A stretch of 64,000 bases of DNA from Rhynchopus euleeides (taxonomy: Eukaryota > Euglenozoa > Diplonemea > Diplonemida > Diplonemidae). The DNA lies in assembly GCA_963210315.1 (NCBI GenBank), contig OY723270.1, positions 682,001-746,000 on the forward strand, given 5' to 3'. The first letter of the stretch is position 1; every line of letters starts with the position of its first letter. The notes beneath the pieces were generated by a model that saw nothing but the letters and a program-made list of their open reading frames with translations, ran no database searches and was not told the origin of the DNA. A program made the translations under genes and the position numbers. Shown here piece after piece: positions 1-9,196 of this stretch.

Positions 1-775
1 CGAATTTAGGCAATTCGGTGTCGAAAACCTGTTCCAACAGGACCGTACACCCCTTTTAGGGCATACCCAGTGGTTTCTGGGTGGTTATAGGGTTGCAGGG
101 TGCCTACAACACGGTTGCAGGGTGTGTGCAGGGTCCTACAACATCGTTGCAGGGTCCTTTTTTTTGGGTAAAATTACGCATTTTCACGTGCTTCTACTGG
201 TCCTTGAGGCCCTGGATGGTATACAATGTACCCCAGGGATGTCTAGGGTACGTTTTGCACCCGAAAAACACCCAAAATGGGGTCTAGTTGCCCTAATTTT
301 GACGTTTTTTCATGAAAATTGGGAATTTCACCCCACACGGGCGAATCCCCCGTCCTTCACAGTTTTTTCAAAATATCGGACCGAATTTGGGCAATTCGGT
401 GTCGAAAACCTGTTCCAACAGGCCCATACACCCCATTTTAGGGCAGACCCAGTGGTTTCTGGGTGGTTATAGGGTTGTAGGGTGCCTCCAACGTGGTTGC
501 AGGGTGTGTGCAGGGTGTGTGCAGGGTGGTTGCAGGGTCCTTTTTTTGGGTATAAAAACGCATTTTCACGTGCTTCTACCGGTCCTTGAGGCCCTGGATG
601 GTATACAATGTGCCCCAGGGATGTCTAGGGTACGTTTTTCACCCGAAAACCACCTAAAATGGGGTCTAGTTGCCCCGATTTTGACATTTTTTCATGAAAA
701 TCGGGGTTTTGCCCAAAATGGGCAAAACCCCCTTTTTTCACCGAATATTCAAAAATTCGGACCGAGAAAGGGCAA
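1..775. repeat. Tandem repeat, about 381-bp unit, two copies plus the start of a third
   Basis: The block beginning CGAATTTAGGCAATTCGG at position 1 recurs at 382, and a decayed third start is seen near 757 (CGGACCGAGAAAGGGCAACT). The units share long near-identical stretches, including the run around TTCACGTGCTTCTAC. Short GGTTGCAGGGTGT sub-repeats vary in number between units. Open frames across it are not conserved in length, so I treat it as noncoding satellite-like DNA. It runs off the left edge of the window, so the copy number is unknown. Confidence 0.85.
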
Positions 776-909
776 CTAAGTGTGAAAAACCGGTTTCATT
801 GGGTCCCCAGACATATTTTTGAGGCGGGTACACCCATTCCAGGTGCCAATAGCCCGTGTTTGGGGTTGGAAAAATTTTTATTACAAAATTTTCCCGTACA
901 TCCGGGGGC

Positions 910-1849
910 CTAGGGGGGGGGGGGGGTCTCATTTTTTGGTTTATTCAGCCATTCTCTGTCTCTTTGCCGGGTCCCCAAACTCAAGGAGTTCTTGCTGTTC
1001 CGGGGTCAGTGAGGGTGCAGGCGCTTCAGGTGCTGCAGGTGCTGCAGGTTCTTCAGGTTATTCAGGTGCTGCAGCGCTGGCAGCCTTCGGTGCGGGTTTC
1101 GACGCAGTCTTTGCAGGTCTCTTTGGGGGTGCCCTTTGGCGCGGTGCCTGCTTCAGCTCCCCCGGGTGGAAGCGTCAACGCATCATTAAGGAAGAAGGAA
1201 GCACGGTTGCTACGCTTTTTTGCAGCTGCAGGAAACGACACCATACCCAACAACAATCCCCAGACCGTCGAGGGAGAGTGGGCGCCTGGATCCCGTGACA
1301 CAGATCTCTAGTGCCGTTGTGATCCCCTCGGATAACGTCTCCTGGACGTTGTCAGCGGAGGTTGCCTGTGTGGCGGTGACCTCCGTATACCCCGCGGGAT
1401 CCCGTGCCAGTAGCGCCTTCTTCAGCTTTTCGTCGACCCCTCGGCCGACGCTCTCTTTGATGTCAAGGGCCACCTTCAGGGTGGCACCTCGCATCTCCCT
1501 GAAGGCTGTGAGTGTATCATCATTCACAATCTCGAGGGTGTTCTACGCGGCTCCTGGAACTCACTTCCTTCTCAGGTGTTTCTGGGCATGGGGCAACCTT
1601 GCCCAGGTGTTTCTGGAGTCCCTGCCCCACATGTCGTACGTTCTTTCGTACGGTATTATAGCACCCGGGTACATAGTGAGTTCTGGCAATTTTTTTTCTC
1701 GGTCAGCGCAGTGCCTCCAGTCCTGTCTCAGTAGCCACACAGAAAGGGGGACCAAAAAAAACTGGGGGGGTACCAAAAAGCGAGACCCCCCCCCCCCCCC
1801 CAGATTGCGTAGTTTGTGCGTAGTGAAAAAGGGGTAAATCAGGGGCACC
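910..1849. mobile_element. Left-truncated copy of the 1-kb TIR element (family TIR-1k)
   Basis: This is near-identical to the intact 1,001-bp element at 9640-10640. The right end carries the same outer terminal repeat TCAGGGGCACC (1839-1849). The left outer end GGTGCCCCTGA is missing, and the shared sequence starts at the poly-G/TCTC inner repeat near 911. Inner inverted repeats (GGGGTCTCATTTTTTGG on the left, CCAAAAAGCGAGACCCC on the right) are present. It is either a truncated or a recombined copy. Confidence 0.75.
941..1542 (-). pseudogene. Conserved unknown gene inside the TIR-1k element, copy A
   Basis: I do not recognise this protein. On the minus strand a conserved exon-like segment (about 1542 to 1210, beginning NTLEIVNDDT) is preceded by an AG and leads into a GTATGG that could be a splice donor. 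A second segment, rich in Ala, Pro, Lys and Glu and ending SLTPEQQELLEFGDPAKRQR, runs to a stop at 941-943. Exon joining is inferred. Copy A has an in-frame TAA in the Ala/Pro tract, where copy B reads through. Copy B instead stops five codons after LEFG. Each copy is therefore damaged at a different place, so neither may be functional. Confidence 0.4.
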
Positions 1850-2424
1850 AAAAATCCTGAAAATCCTTATACTTACACCTGGCAAGAATCATGTATGCCC
1901 CTCTCTCTCTCTCTCTTTTTTTTTACGCACACTTGTGAGCAGAAAATGTCACTTCACCACAGCCAAACGTGCTCCGCACACCACTAGCCTCCCCCATCAC
2001 AGGAGTTGAGGCATTTGTGTGTGGAAGCGTCAACGCATCACAAACAATACGAGTAAAGAGCGGCTGTACTGGAGTGACATTTTCCATGTCGCTCCCATTG
2101 GTCACTTCGCTGCTTTGTGGTGACAAAGGTGAGGTCTCTCTCACCCCCACCCCTGTGTGTGACGCCTCGGAAGACAAGTACAGAAAGTGGATTGATGGCG
2201 GAGCAGAAAGAGTTAGAAAACATATGAGAAGCTTCGCTGCGCTTCGACTCCTTCAGTGTGTCTGTCGCATTTCCTCTGACACACAGGTGTGTCTGGTACA
2301 AAAAACATATGCCCAGGCCCCGGCAAGCCGGGGCGTCGGTACCTCACACGTTACGTACCCTGGGCGGGCGCTCAACAGGGCTTTTGGAATGGAACACTCA
2401 GTTACAGGTTCTGAGACACTGCAC
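1850..2424. other. Intergenic stretch with a pyrimidine tract and a dispersed 19-bp motif
   Basis: No gene could be supported. A CT-then-T tract lies at about 1901-1924. The motif TGGAAGCGTCAACGCATCA occurs at 2022-2040, followed by a weakly conserved tail (AAAGAGCGGC, then GAGTGACA). The same motif and tail recur at 50783-50860. This is the 3' flank of the WD40 gene on the minus strand. Confidence 0.5.
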
Positions 2425-3612
2425 TCAGGGTGAAACGGAAGACACAGGACACACAGAGACTGAAGTGTTGTTCGTTGTTGTGAAGACCCACCACCCGCAG
2501 AGGCTGAGTGCAACACCACCCTGTGAGTCCACCTTCCCCAGACACTCTCCTGTGCTGAGGCGGTACAGTGTGGTGGTTAGCCTTTCTTTAACTGAAACAA
2601 CATCACCTGGCTGTGACACAGCAAGTGAGGAGGGATAGTCGTCCAGTTGGACAGTACGCAGGCAGCTGAGGGAGGTTGTGCACCACACCTTGAGTGACTT
2701 ATCGAAAGAGCACGACACCAGGTGCTGCTCGTCCTGAGTCAGGGCGATGCCCCTCACCCAATCAGTGTGATCATCCAGGGTGTGTGGGTGTGTGAGGGTG
2801 CTGATGTCCCACACACGGATGCTCTTGTCAGCTGACCCGCTGAAGATCCTCGTGCCCGACACAGCAATGCTGCAAACAGCCTCGCTGTGACCCTCCAGCA
2901 CTGTGGCGCTCGGTGTGCCCTTCAAGTCCCACACACGCACTTTGCTGTTGAAGTCTCCGGACACCAGACGTCCGCAGTGTGTCCACGCTGCACTGAACAC
3001 CTTGGTGTAGTGGTACAGCATGCACACCTCCTCCCATGTTGAAGTCAGCCACACGCAGATGGTGCCGTCGTTAGAGCACGTTGCCAACCACGTCCCACAG
3101 ACAGAGAACGCTGTGCAAGGAATCGTCTCGTTGCCGTGTGTTAAGTCCGCCACCACAGCAGCGGTGGTGGTGTCAAACACAGTGATGTGTCCGTTGAAGT
3201 AACCCACAGCACACAGCGTCCCACACCTCGACAGTGTGATGCGGTGTATCCTGCCGCTATGGGTCGATGAGTAGACTGCGGGTGCCTTGAGGTTGGACCA
3301 GCGTGGAACGAGCTGGACAGCACCCCCGTCCTCCAGACTTGTGTCGGCAACACGCTGTGCGTCGTCCAGCTCCTCCTCACACCCTTCGATGTGTGCTGCG
3401 ACGTTTTCAGCCTCACGGACCGGATTGATAGAACCAGGGAACATCTCGTTGAGCGCATCCGTCTTCAGCCCGACCACGGTCCCGCCTTCCGGAACACCGA
3501 CGACGCAGCTGTCCCCCGTCCCGCTGTGACGCACAGTCACATCCATGTTTCGGTTGTCCAGTGTGCCTGTGGCGGGGGTTGTTGGGAGGAGGTGAGGTGC
3601 ATCGGGTTGCAC
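2425..3612 (-). CDS. WD40-repeat protein, 395 aa
   Basis: This is an intronless reading frame with a probable single seven-bladed beta-propeller. WD-type repeats are visible from about residue 118 on: HSGRIHRITLS...GHITVFD (118-147), then blades ending ICVWL (185-189), VRVWDL (225-230), IRVWDI (265-270) and LKVW (307-310), each preceded by a GH or DH dipeptide and a serine-rich strand. Two weaker blades make up the C-terminus. Residues 1-110 are acidic, without a recognised domain, and could contribute the first blade. There is no signal peptide or membrane segment. WD40 propellers are scaffolds for protein complexes. No partner can be named from the sequence. The start is the first Met of the frame. 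An upstream exon is possible. Confidence 0.8.
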   Translation of the reverse strand: MQPDAPHLLPTTPATGTLDNRNMDVTVRHSGTGDSCVVGVPEGGTVVGLKTDALNEMFPGSINPVREAENVAAHIEGCEEELDDAQRVADTSLEDGGAVQLVPRWSNLKAPAVYSSTHSGRIHRITLSRCGTLCAVGYFNGHITVFDTTTAAVVADLTHGNETIPCTAFSVCGTWLATCSNDGTICVWLTSTWEEVCMLYHYTKVFSAAWTHCGRLVSGDFNSKVRVWDLKGTPSATVLEGHSEAVCSIAVSGTRIFSGSADKSIRVWDISTLTHPHTLDDHTDWVRGIALTQDEQHLVSCSFDKSLKVWCTTSLSCLRTVQLDDYPSSLAVSQPGDVVSVKERLTTTLYRLSTGECLGKVDSQGGVALSLCGWWVFTTTNNTSVSVCPVSSVSP

Positions 3613-4404
3613 TGCGTGTGCCCTGCGACTCTGCCACCCTCAGGCAGGGTGTAAGTGTATTGGCAGTGCACAGGCGTGCACCACCACACACACGTGTCGT
3701 GAAGTGACAGCAGAACGTGTCAAGAGAACCAGCAACGAGGGGAGATGTGAGAGGACGGTGGCAGGACCGGATGCACATTGATTCGTTCCACGCAGCAGTA
3801 CGAGGGCTGAGCTTCGTGAGATGGGCGCAGAACATCGAACACATGCAGCACCCACGACCGCCTCTGTGAGGCTGTGGTAGCAATACAGCTGCTGCAGTGC
3901 TCTGCATCCTTATCCCAGCAGCGCAGCTACACATTGGTGCAGTACAACTCCAAGCGGCACACAGGGCACATCCATTCACGTTCGGGTGGGAATCGAGCTC
4001 CTTTCGCTTTACGGCAGAAGCGCATGCCCAGCAACTGTGCGAGAAAACGATGCGGGCTACCTTTTGTGGAGCGCACACATCACAAGGCTGTGTTGTGGCC
4101 CTGTGAAGTGGCAATCAAGAGGTGCTAATCCGAAAGCTTGAACGACTTTCCCTCGTTACTCGGCGACTCCCTTGTCGCCGAGTCGCTCGCAACCCGTATA
4201 AGCAACCCCTTGCTAGCAACCTGCAACACAGCCTGGGCTCTGGAATCACTGCCCACAGGGAAGTGCGAGGCCTGCCTTGGCAGGTCACAGTAGAGATGCT
4301 GCTTGCGACGGCAAGTCACCCACCGCGCCCCCTGTTGGCAACACTGTTTGCCGTTTGTGGCCTGCATCCATGGCTTGAGGGGGGGGGGGAGGGGGGTCGT
4401 AGTG
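3613..4404. other. Intergenic stretch with a strong hairpin
   Basis: No gene could be supported. Open frames here are short and not protein-like. A 10-bp perfect stem, ACTCGGCGAC / GTCGCCGAGT, sits at 4158-4183. A poly-G tract (about 4381-4396) lies just before the AT-rich foldback element. Confidence 0.5.
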
Positions 4405-4557
4405 CACGGTGGGATCTTGTAAATTTTACATGTATAACTACAAGTATATACATGTATTATACATGTAATACTTGCATGTCAACTATTATACATGTATAAT
4501 ACATGTATACCGTAAACGGAAATATTGTGGACCGTAATAAAGGTGAACCGTACTATA

Positions 4558-4624
4558 GGTGGACCGTAAAAAAGATGGAACAAATGGGATTTTTCCGGAA
4601 CTTGGAACATTTTTACGGTCCACC
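4558..4624. repeat. Left terminal direct repeat of YR retroelement 1
   Basis: This 67-bp segment starts GGTGGACCGTAAAAAAGATG, ends TTTTTACGGTCCACC and is itself a hairpin. It recurs in direct orientation at 9129-9196. Nearby are further copies of a GTGGACCGTA-type motif (4527-4560). It probably takes part in replication of the element, like the split or inverted terminal repeats of related groups. Confidence 0.8.
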
Positions 4625-4806
4625 TATTTTACGGTTGGGATCGTGGACTTGGCGGTTTTTTTTGCTATAACCTGCTCAGGTCACGGTAAAAAAGACTGTT
4701 GGCAGCGCACGTATGGACACCCATACACGTACAGGTGCGCACAAACAAAAAGATCCGCTTGTGCAACACATTTTCCCCCCAAAACACACACACTCGCACT
4801 CACACG

Positions 4807-5844
4807 ATGGCCGCCCCAAGGACTGCCGAGCGCTTCAGGGTGCGCGACATCGATGTAGACAACCTGATGCCCCTCCAATTGGTGAACGGGTACGAGCCGG
4901 TGGCACCTAAGGAAGGGTGCGCGTTCCCCGAATGCACCACCGCCCATGATGGGCCGGTTGCAGGGAACTGTGCGGTGTGTGGCCTCGGGGAGTACACCAG
5001 CTGTATGGAACAGCTCCTCCCGGAAGGAACGCTGCGGGCGTTCCAGGTGGCCAGGGAGGACGGGAGGCGTGTGTGCCCCGTCTGCTCTTGGATCCATGAG
5101 GGGTCCAAGAGCGAGCCCCGCCCGGAGGCGGGGCTCCTCCCACCAGTGACTGTGCACCCTGATGGTGCCGGCCACAATACTGAGGGATGGGGAAACCTGG
5201 AGTTCCTGGATGACATGGACTCGCAGAGGCTGAAGGAAGTGATCCTCCTCATGGTGAGGAAGGTGACCAACCTGGAGGCTGAGCTGCGCCGGGACAGGGC
5301 TAGCCGTGATGTGGGTGCCATTGACATCCAGCGGGTTGTCACGTGGACGTCTGCGGTGCAGAGCGAGGCCGGCCGGATGATGCTGCGCTCCAAGTGTGCG
5401 GTGTCGTTCAACGAGTCGGGCCTGCAGAATGGCGACCCCAACGCTTTCCATGTGCGGGAAGGCCTTACGGCATTCGACAACCTGGATTTGGGATTCAGGA
5501 TGTGCCGGGACGGGGCGGCCCCAGACAGCACGGCCATGGAGCTGTTGCATAAAAATGTAGTGACCCTCCAAGCCATCAAACTGGGTTCGCTCGGTTTGGG
5601 GGCGAGGAGACACTACGAGGACAAGGCCAAGCGCATGGCTTGGACCAAGTTCTCTGCGGAATGGCAGGTTCGAATTGAAGGAGACGCACGGGCAGTCGCA
5701 GCGAGCGACCTGAAGGCAAAGGAGGCAAAGGAGGCGAAGCCTGCACCCCCGCCGCCCCACCATCAACACCGCAGCAACCCCTACCCGCAGAGGCGCCCCA
5801 TCCAGCTGTTCAACAACAGGGGCCCTCGGCAGGCGGGAAAGTGA
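4807..5844 (+). CDS. Gag-like protein of YR retroelement 1, 345 aa
   Basis: This is the first gene of the element. The start is the ATG at 4807, although the frame is open 108 bases further upstream. The N-terminal third has paired cysteines in three clusters (CAFPEC, CAVCGLGEYTSC, CPVCSWIHEG), a zinc-binding pattern. A helical middle follows (LKEVILLMVRKVTNLEAELR, coiled-coil-like). The basic, proline- and histidine-rich C-terminus (PPPPHHQHR) could bind nucleic acid. I assign a Gag role from position and composition. No capsid family was recognised. It is followed 88 bp downstream by the recombinase gene. Confidence 0.65.
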   Translation: MAAPRTAERFRVRDIDVDNLMPLQLVNGYEPVAPKEGCAFPECTTAHDGPVAGNCAVCGLGEYTSCMEQLLPEGTLRAFQVAREDGRRVCPVCSWIHEGSKSEPRPEAGLLPPVTVHPDGAGHNTEGWGNLEFLDDMDSQRLKEVILLMVRKVTNLEAELRRDRASRDVGAIDIQRVVTWTSAVQSEAGRMMLRSKCAVSFNESGLQNGDPNAFHVREGLTAFDNLDLGFRMCRDGAAPDSTAMELLHKNVVTLQAIKLGSLGLGARRHYEDKAKRMAWTKFSAEWQVRIEGDARAVAASDLKAKEAKEAKPAPPPPHHQHRSNPYPQRRPIQLFNNRGPRQAGK

Positions 5845-5932
5845 CAGCCGCCTGTGCCTCCCTCCTTGTCCCTCCCTCCCCTCCCCTCAACCCCACCCCC
5901 CACCCCCCCAACTCCATCCCCCCGCCCCGTGC

Positions 5933-6871
5933 ATGACTCCAACCCTGGCAAACCCTCCCCCCCCTCCCCCTGTGTACGAGCAGTGGCGGCCGGTCTTCGA
6001 CCGTATCAAGTCGCGAAAGAAAGAAGGGATCGAACCGGACGCGATCGAGGATCTGAAGGACCTGACGTTGAAGAGGATACGCAGCGCATACGCCTCCCCT
6101 CAGCCTTTCCTCTCGGTGCTGAAGAGGGCGGATGCCTTTCGGAGCACCCTTCAGGCCCACGATCCCACCATTGGCAACGACATGGCGTATCTGATGTGGG
6201 TGGAATGGAAGATGCAACAGGGCCACTTCCAGGCCTCGTCAGCAAATCAAGCAATTACGTTCTACAGAATGGCACGGGTGGGTCAGGTGTCGGCGTACAC
6301 GAAGGGCCTGAGCCCCCTGTTCAAAGAGTTCGACCGGCTGGAGGCCAAGCGGGCAGCGACACCCCCGGTGGCTACCATCCTCAGTGCAGCGAGGTCGGGC
6401 CAGACAGTCGATCATCACGCCCTGTTGCTTCAGGTCAGTATCGGTGCACGGTTTGTGGACCTGGTCCGGCTTCGGGCGAAGCATGTGCGGGTGCAGGGGG
6501 AGAGGATCGTGATCACCTTGGCGGGCGGCAAGACAGATCGCAAGTCCCTCGGACAAACACTGAGCTTTCCCCGATCGGCGGAGGTGGCGAGCAGTCTCCT
6601 CAACAGGGTGGGAAGCACAACCCCCGAGGGCTACGTGTTCCCCGAGTTGGAGTACCGGACATACCTCAGCTTTACGAAGACCCACCTCGGGGTGACGCCC
6701 CACCTTGTGCGACACGCCACCCTCTCCCACACGGCAGAGATAGCAGGAGAGCAGGCAGCCCAGGCCCTGGGCCGCCATCGCAACGTGGAGACAACCCGGC
6801 AGTACACGGATCGAACCACGTGGGGCTCAACGGTGGTGTCAGCGGGGGCGACGGAGTGGCTGTCACGCTGA
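5933..6871 (+). CDS. Tyrosine recombinase of YR retroelement 1, 312 aa
   Basis: This is an integrase of the lambda/Cre superfamily, which cuts and rejoins DNA through a covalent tyrosine link. The visible catalytic set is Arg173 (in GARFVDL), a possible beta-hairpin Lys200, His257 and Arg260 (HLVRH), His282 (GRHRN) and the nucleophile Tyr291 (TTRQYT). A helical core-binding domain lies before residue 140, after a proline-rich start. The set is complete, so the enzyme could be active. Its role would be to integrate the circular or linear cDNA of the element. It overlaps the open upstream extension of the RT frame, and its stop at 6869-6871 lies within the RT frame one base away. Confidence 0.9.
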   Translation: MTPTLANPPPPPPVYEQWRPVFDRIKSRKKEGIEPDAIEDLKDLTLKRIRSAYASPQPFLSVLKRADAFRSTLQAHDPTIGNDMAYLMWVEWKMQQGHFQASSANQAITFYRMARVGQVSAYTKGLSPLFKEFDRLEAKRAATPPVATILSAARSGQTVDHHALLLQVSIGARFVDLVRLRAKHVRVQGERIVITLAGGKTDRKSLGQTLSFPRSAEVASSLLNRVGSTTPEGYVFPELEYRTYLSFTKTHLGVTPHLVRHATLSHTAEIAGEQAAQALGRHRNVETTRQYTDRTTWGSTVVSAGATEWLSR

Positions 6872-8727
6872 CCCGGCTGCTCCGGGGGTACGACTATGCG
6901 GCGGCCTGGTTTGATTCGACTAGCGGCACGCGCGCTCCAAAAGCCTGTTATGATGGCCAGATCAGCCCTGCGCCCTCGGACCCCATCGATACCTCGACCC
7001 TCCTCGCTGATTTCCCCGACCTAGCCCGACACTTCCGATGTATCTCCCCAGACTTTCTGAAGCAGCATGCAACGGAACAGAGTGGTAGGATGCGGGGCCC
7101 CACGAACGCACTCCTCACGCCTCTGGTGCCGGACCTTCTGAACGGGCACATCGCCGAACCAGCGCCTCGACAGGATTCTAAAGCCTCACCGAGGCCCCTC
7201 TACTCGGGGGCATTCACCGTCGCAAAGAAGCGGGCGGGTTTCCTGCGCTTTATCCTGAGTTGCAAGCAGCTGAACCTGTGTCTGGCGTCTGTGTCCCTGC
7301 CTCCGTGCCACCTCCCGTCCTACGCCGAGATCATCGACACCATGATGCGCAACACCCTTTTCTGCGACTTTGACTTTGCCAATTTTTTTTTCCAGCTGGA
7401 GCTCCCTGCTGAGTCACGACGGTTCTTCTCCTTCAGGGCGGGAAACAAGGTTTTGCGCATGCGTCGCCTGGCCATGGGCTACACGGGCAGTCCCCAACTA
7501 GCACAGGCAACATCGGTAACACTGGCGGGGGCTGCAGCGAGTGGGGTGGACCACATCACATGGGTAGACAACGTGCTGTTCGCCTCCACATCTGCGGCGC
7601 TGTTACAACGAGCTGCGGAGTCGTTCCGGGCCCTGTGCGGGCGGTATCGGGTGATCATCGGCGACACTACCCCAATACGCAGTCGGGGGGAATTCCTCGG
7701 CATGGAGCTTGACCTGCGGGACAAATGCTGGAGACTGGCCCCTGCGTGGGTCGAGAAGGTGCGTGATGCTGCCCGCGAACTGGATATGGAGGGTCACCTC
7801 CCAATGCGGCTGTGGTGGCGGCTGTGCGGCTGCCTGGTCTGGAGGGCACATGTACTCAAACTCCGGCTGGCGCACCTCACAACCATCCTTCGTTGGATGT
7901 CTGACACGGCGAGAGCCGGGCGAGCAGAGGCGGGCGAGATGACCGGCGGTTTCTGGGATGCTCCGGCGCTCCTCCCCATCGAATGCAGGCAAGTCATGAG
8001 GACCGAGCTGGCAACGCTTGAGCTGAACGAGTGGCAGATGTGGCAACCCCCTCTGACCAGGCAGGTCGCGGTTTTTTCGGATGCCAGCAGCTCCGGGTGG
8101 GGCTGTGTGGTCGACAATCATGGTTTCTACGGGCCGTTCCCGCCTGATGTGGCCGGCCTCCCCATATATCACAAGGAGCTGCACGCTGCAGCACGCTTGG
8201 CCGGCTTCTGTGTCAGATGGCTGGAGACGCCATGCCACATTGTGCTTTTCATCGACAACACCGCTGTCGTTCAGGGAGTGAACGCGGGCTACTCCTTAGA
8301 TGGTTGGGCAGGGAAAGTGATCGGGCAGATCGTCTCCACATTGAGCAATGCGGGATGCTCCTTCGCCGCGAGATATGTACATACGTCGTTGAACCCTGCG
8401 GATCGGTTCTCCCGGTTCCCCCGGGGGGAGATGGGATGCCGCGTGCCCCTGAGAAGCACGGTGCCTACGGACCCAAGCGAAGTGCAGACGCTGCCACCGA
8501 CGGGGGGTGCCCCGACTGCCTGCGGGGACCAGAGGAAACGCAAGTCCGGAACGCTCCTTGGTTCCTTCGCGACGAAGTCGCGAAGGAACCAAGGAAATCG
8601 TACGACTGAAGCTGCAGGATTAACACCACAGGGCCTCATCACAGAGTGTGCGCTCACCATCGTCCGGGAACTGTTCTCCCACAGTTACTGCAGGGTGTAC
8701 TACACTAAAGGAGTACGATTTCCCTGA
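6865..8727 (+). CDS. Reverse transcriptase/RNase H of YR retroelement 1
   Basis: The reading frame continues open from before the recombinase stop. RT motifs are FCDFDFANFFFQ (about 7361) and WVDNVLF at the catalytic YxDD position (about 7561), where the second Asp is replaced by Asn. RNase H follows, with FSDASSSGWG (about 8074), a Glu in YHKELHAAARL, and FIDNTAVVQG. There is no in-frame ATG close after the recombinase stop, so synthesis probably needs a -1 frameshift or reinitiation from the recombinase frame. The C-terminus contains an 18-bp perfect hairpin at 8556-8594. The Asn in the active site is worth noting, since the usual motif has two Asp. Confidence 0.88.
   Translation, partial: TLTRLLRGYDYAAAWFDSTSGTRAPKACYDGQISPAPSDPIDTSTLLADFPDLARHFRCISPDFLKQHATEQSGRMRGPTNALLTPLVPDLLNGHIAEPAPRQDSKASPRPLYSGAFTVAKKRAGFLRFILSCKQLNLCLASVSLPPCHLPSYAEIIDTMMRNTLFCDFDFANFFFQLELPAESRRFFSFRAGNKVLRMRRLAMGYTGSPQLAQATSVTLAGAAASGVDHITWVDNVLFASTSAALLQRAAESFRALCGRYRVIIGDTTPIRSRGEFLGMELDLRDKCWRLAPAWVEKVRDAARELDMEGHLPMRLWWRLCGCLVWRAHVLKLRLAHLTTILRWMSDTARAGRAEAGEMTGGFWDAPALLPIECRQVMRTELATLELNEWQMWQPPLTRQVAVFSDASSSGWGCVVDNHGFYGPFPPDVAGLPIYHKELHAAARLAGFCVRWLETPCHIVLFIDNTAVVQGVNAGYSLDGWAGKVIGQIVSTLSNAGCSFAARYVHTSLNPADRFSRFPRGEMGCRVPLRSTVPTDPSEVQTLPPTGGAPTACGDQRKRKSGTLLGSFATKSRRNQGNRTTEAAGLTPQGLITECALTIVRELFSHSYCRVYYTKGVRFP
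8556..8594. other. Perfect 18-bp hairpin near the 3' end of the RT/RNase H gene
   Basis: CCTTGGTTCCTTCGCGAC and its exact reverse complement are separated by only GAA. The hairpin lies inside the coding frame (LLGSFATKSRRNQG). A stem this perfect is unlikely by chance and may be an RNA signal of the retroelement. Confidence 0.85.
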
Positions 8728-9128
8728 ATTTTCCGGGCACTGATTCACGAATTTACATCTGGAGGGAGCCCGGTGGTCTCAGCTTCTGTCTGCGCGCCCT
8801 GCCGTACTGTGGCTGCTTTTGTGGGCTCGTGCAGCAGGTTCTACTTTTACTTCTACCGGAATGCTCCTTGCATGGTACTACACTTCTCGAGGTGTGGTGG
8901 TGGGTGAGTCTCGAGGTGAGTGGTGGTGATCGTGCCTTTTCCACACGCAGGGAGGACTTGCTTCTCTTGCTGGTGTTGGTTGCGGTGGTGGAGGGAGGGT
9001 CCAAAGCTGGGAGGTCGGGAGGCCTACGTGTGGGTGTCTGCGGCGTGGAGGCCGCAGTCCGCGCCCCGCAACCCACCAGCCCGCGGGCGAAAAACGCATT
9101 GTCTTTTCCATATTCAGTCCCAATAAAT
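8728..9128 (+). other. 3' untranslated region of YR retroelement 1
   Basis: No gene could be supported between the RT stop and the right terminal repeat. The segment is G/T-rich on the plus strand. CAATAAA at about 9120 could serve as a polyadenylation signal, but this is inference. Confidence 0.4.
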
Positions 9129-9196
9129 GGTGGACCGTAAAAAAGATGGAACGTTTGGCCTTTTTTTGGGAACTTGGAACATTTTTACGGTCCACC
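9129..9196. repeat. Right terminal direct repeat of YR retroelement 1
   Basis: This is the direct copy of 4558-4624, again with hairpin-forming ends (GTGGACCGTAAAAA / TTTTTACGGTCCAC) and the conserved centre GGAACTTGGAACAT. It is followed by 17 bp to the element end at 9213. Confidence 0.8.

Noticed and set aside
81..779. Open frames of 68-155 aa in the left tandem repeat
   Set aside because: They differ between repeat units in phase and length and carry the repeat's own low-complexity words.
5854..6864. N-terminal third of the long open frame leading into the RT
   Set aside because: It overlaps the well-supported recombinase in another frame and is Pro/Gly/Arg-rich without motifs, so it is taken as a shadow.
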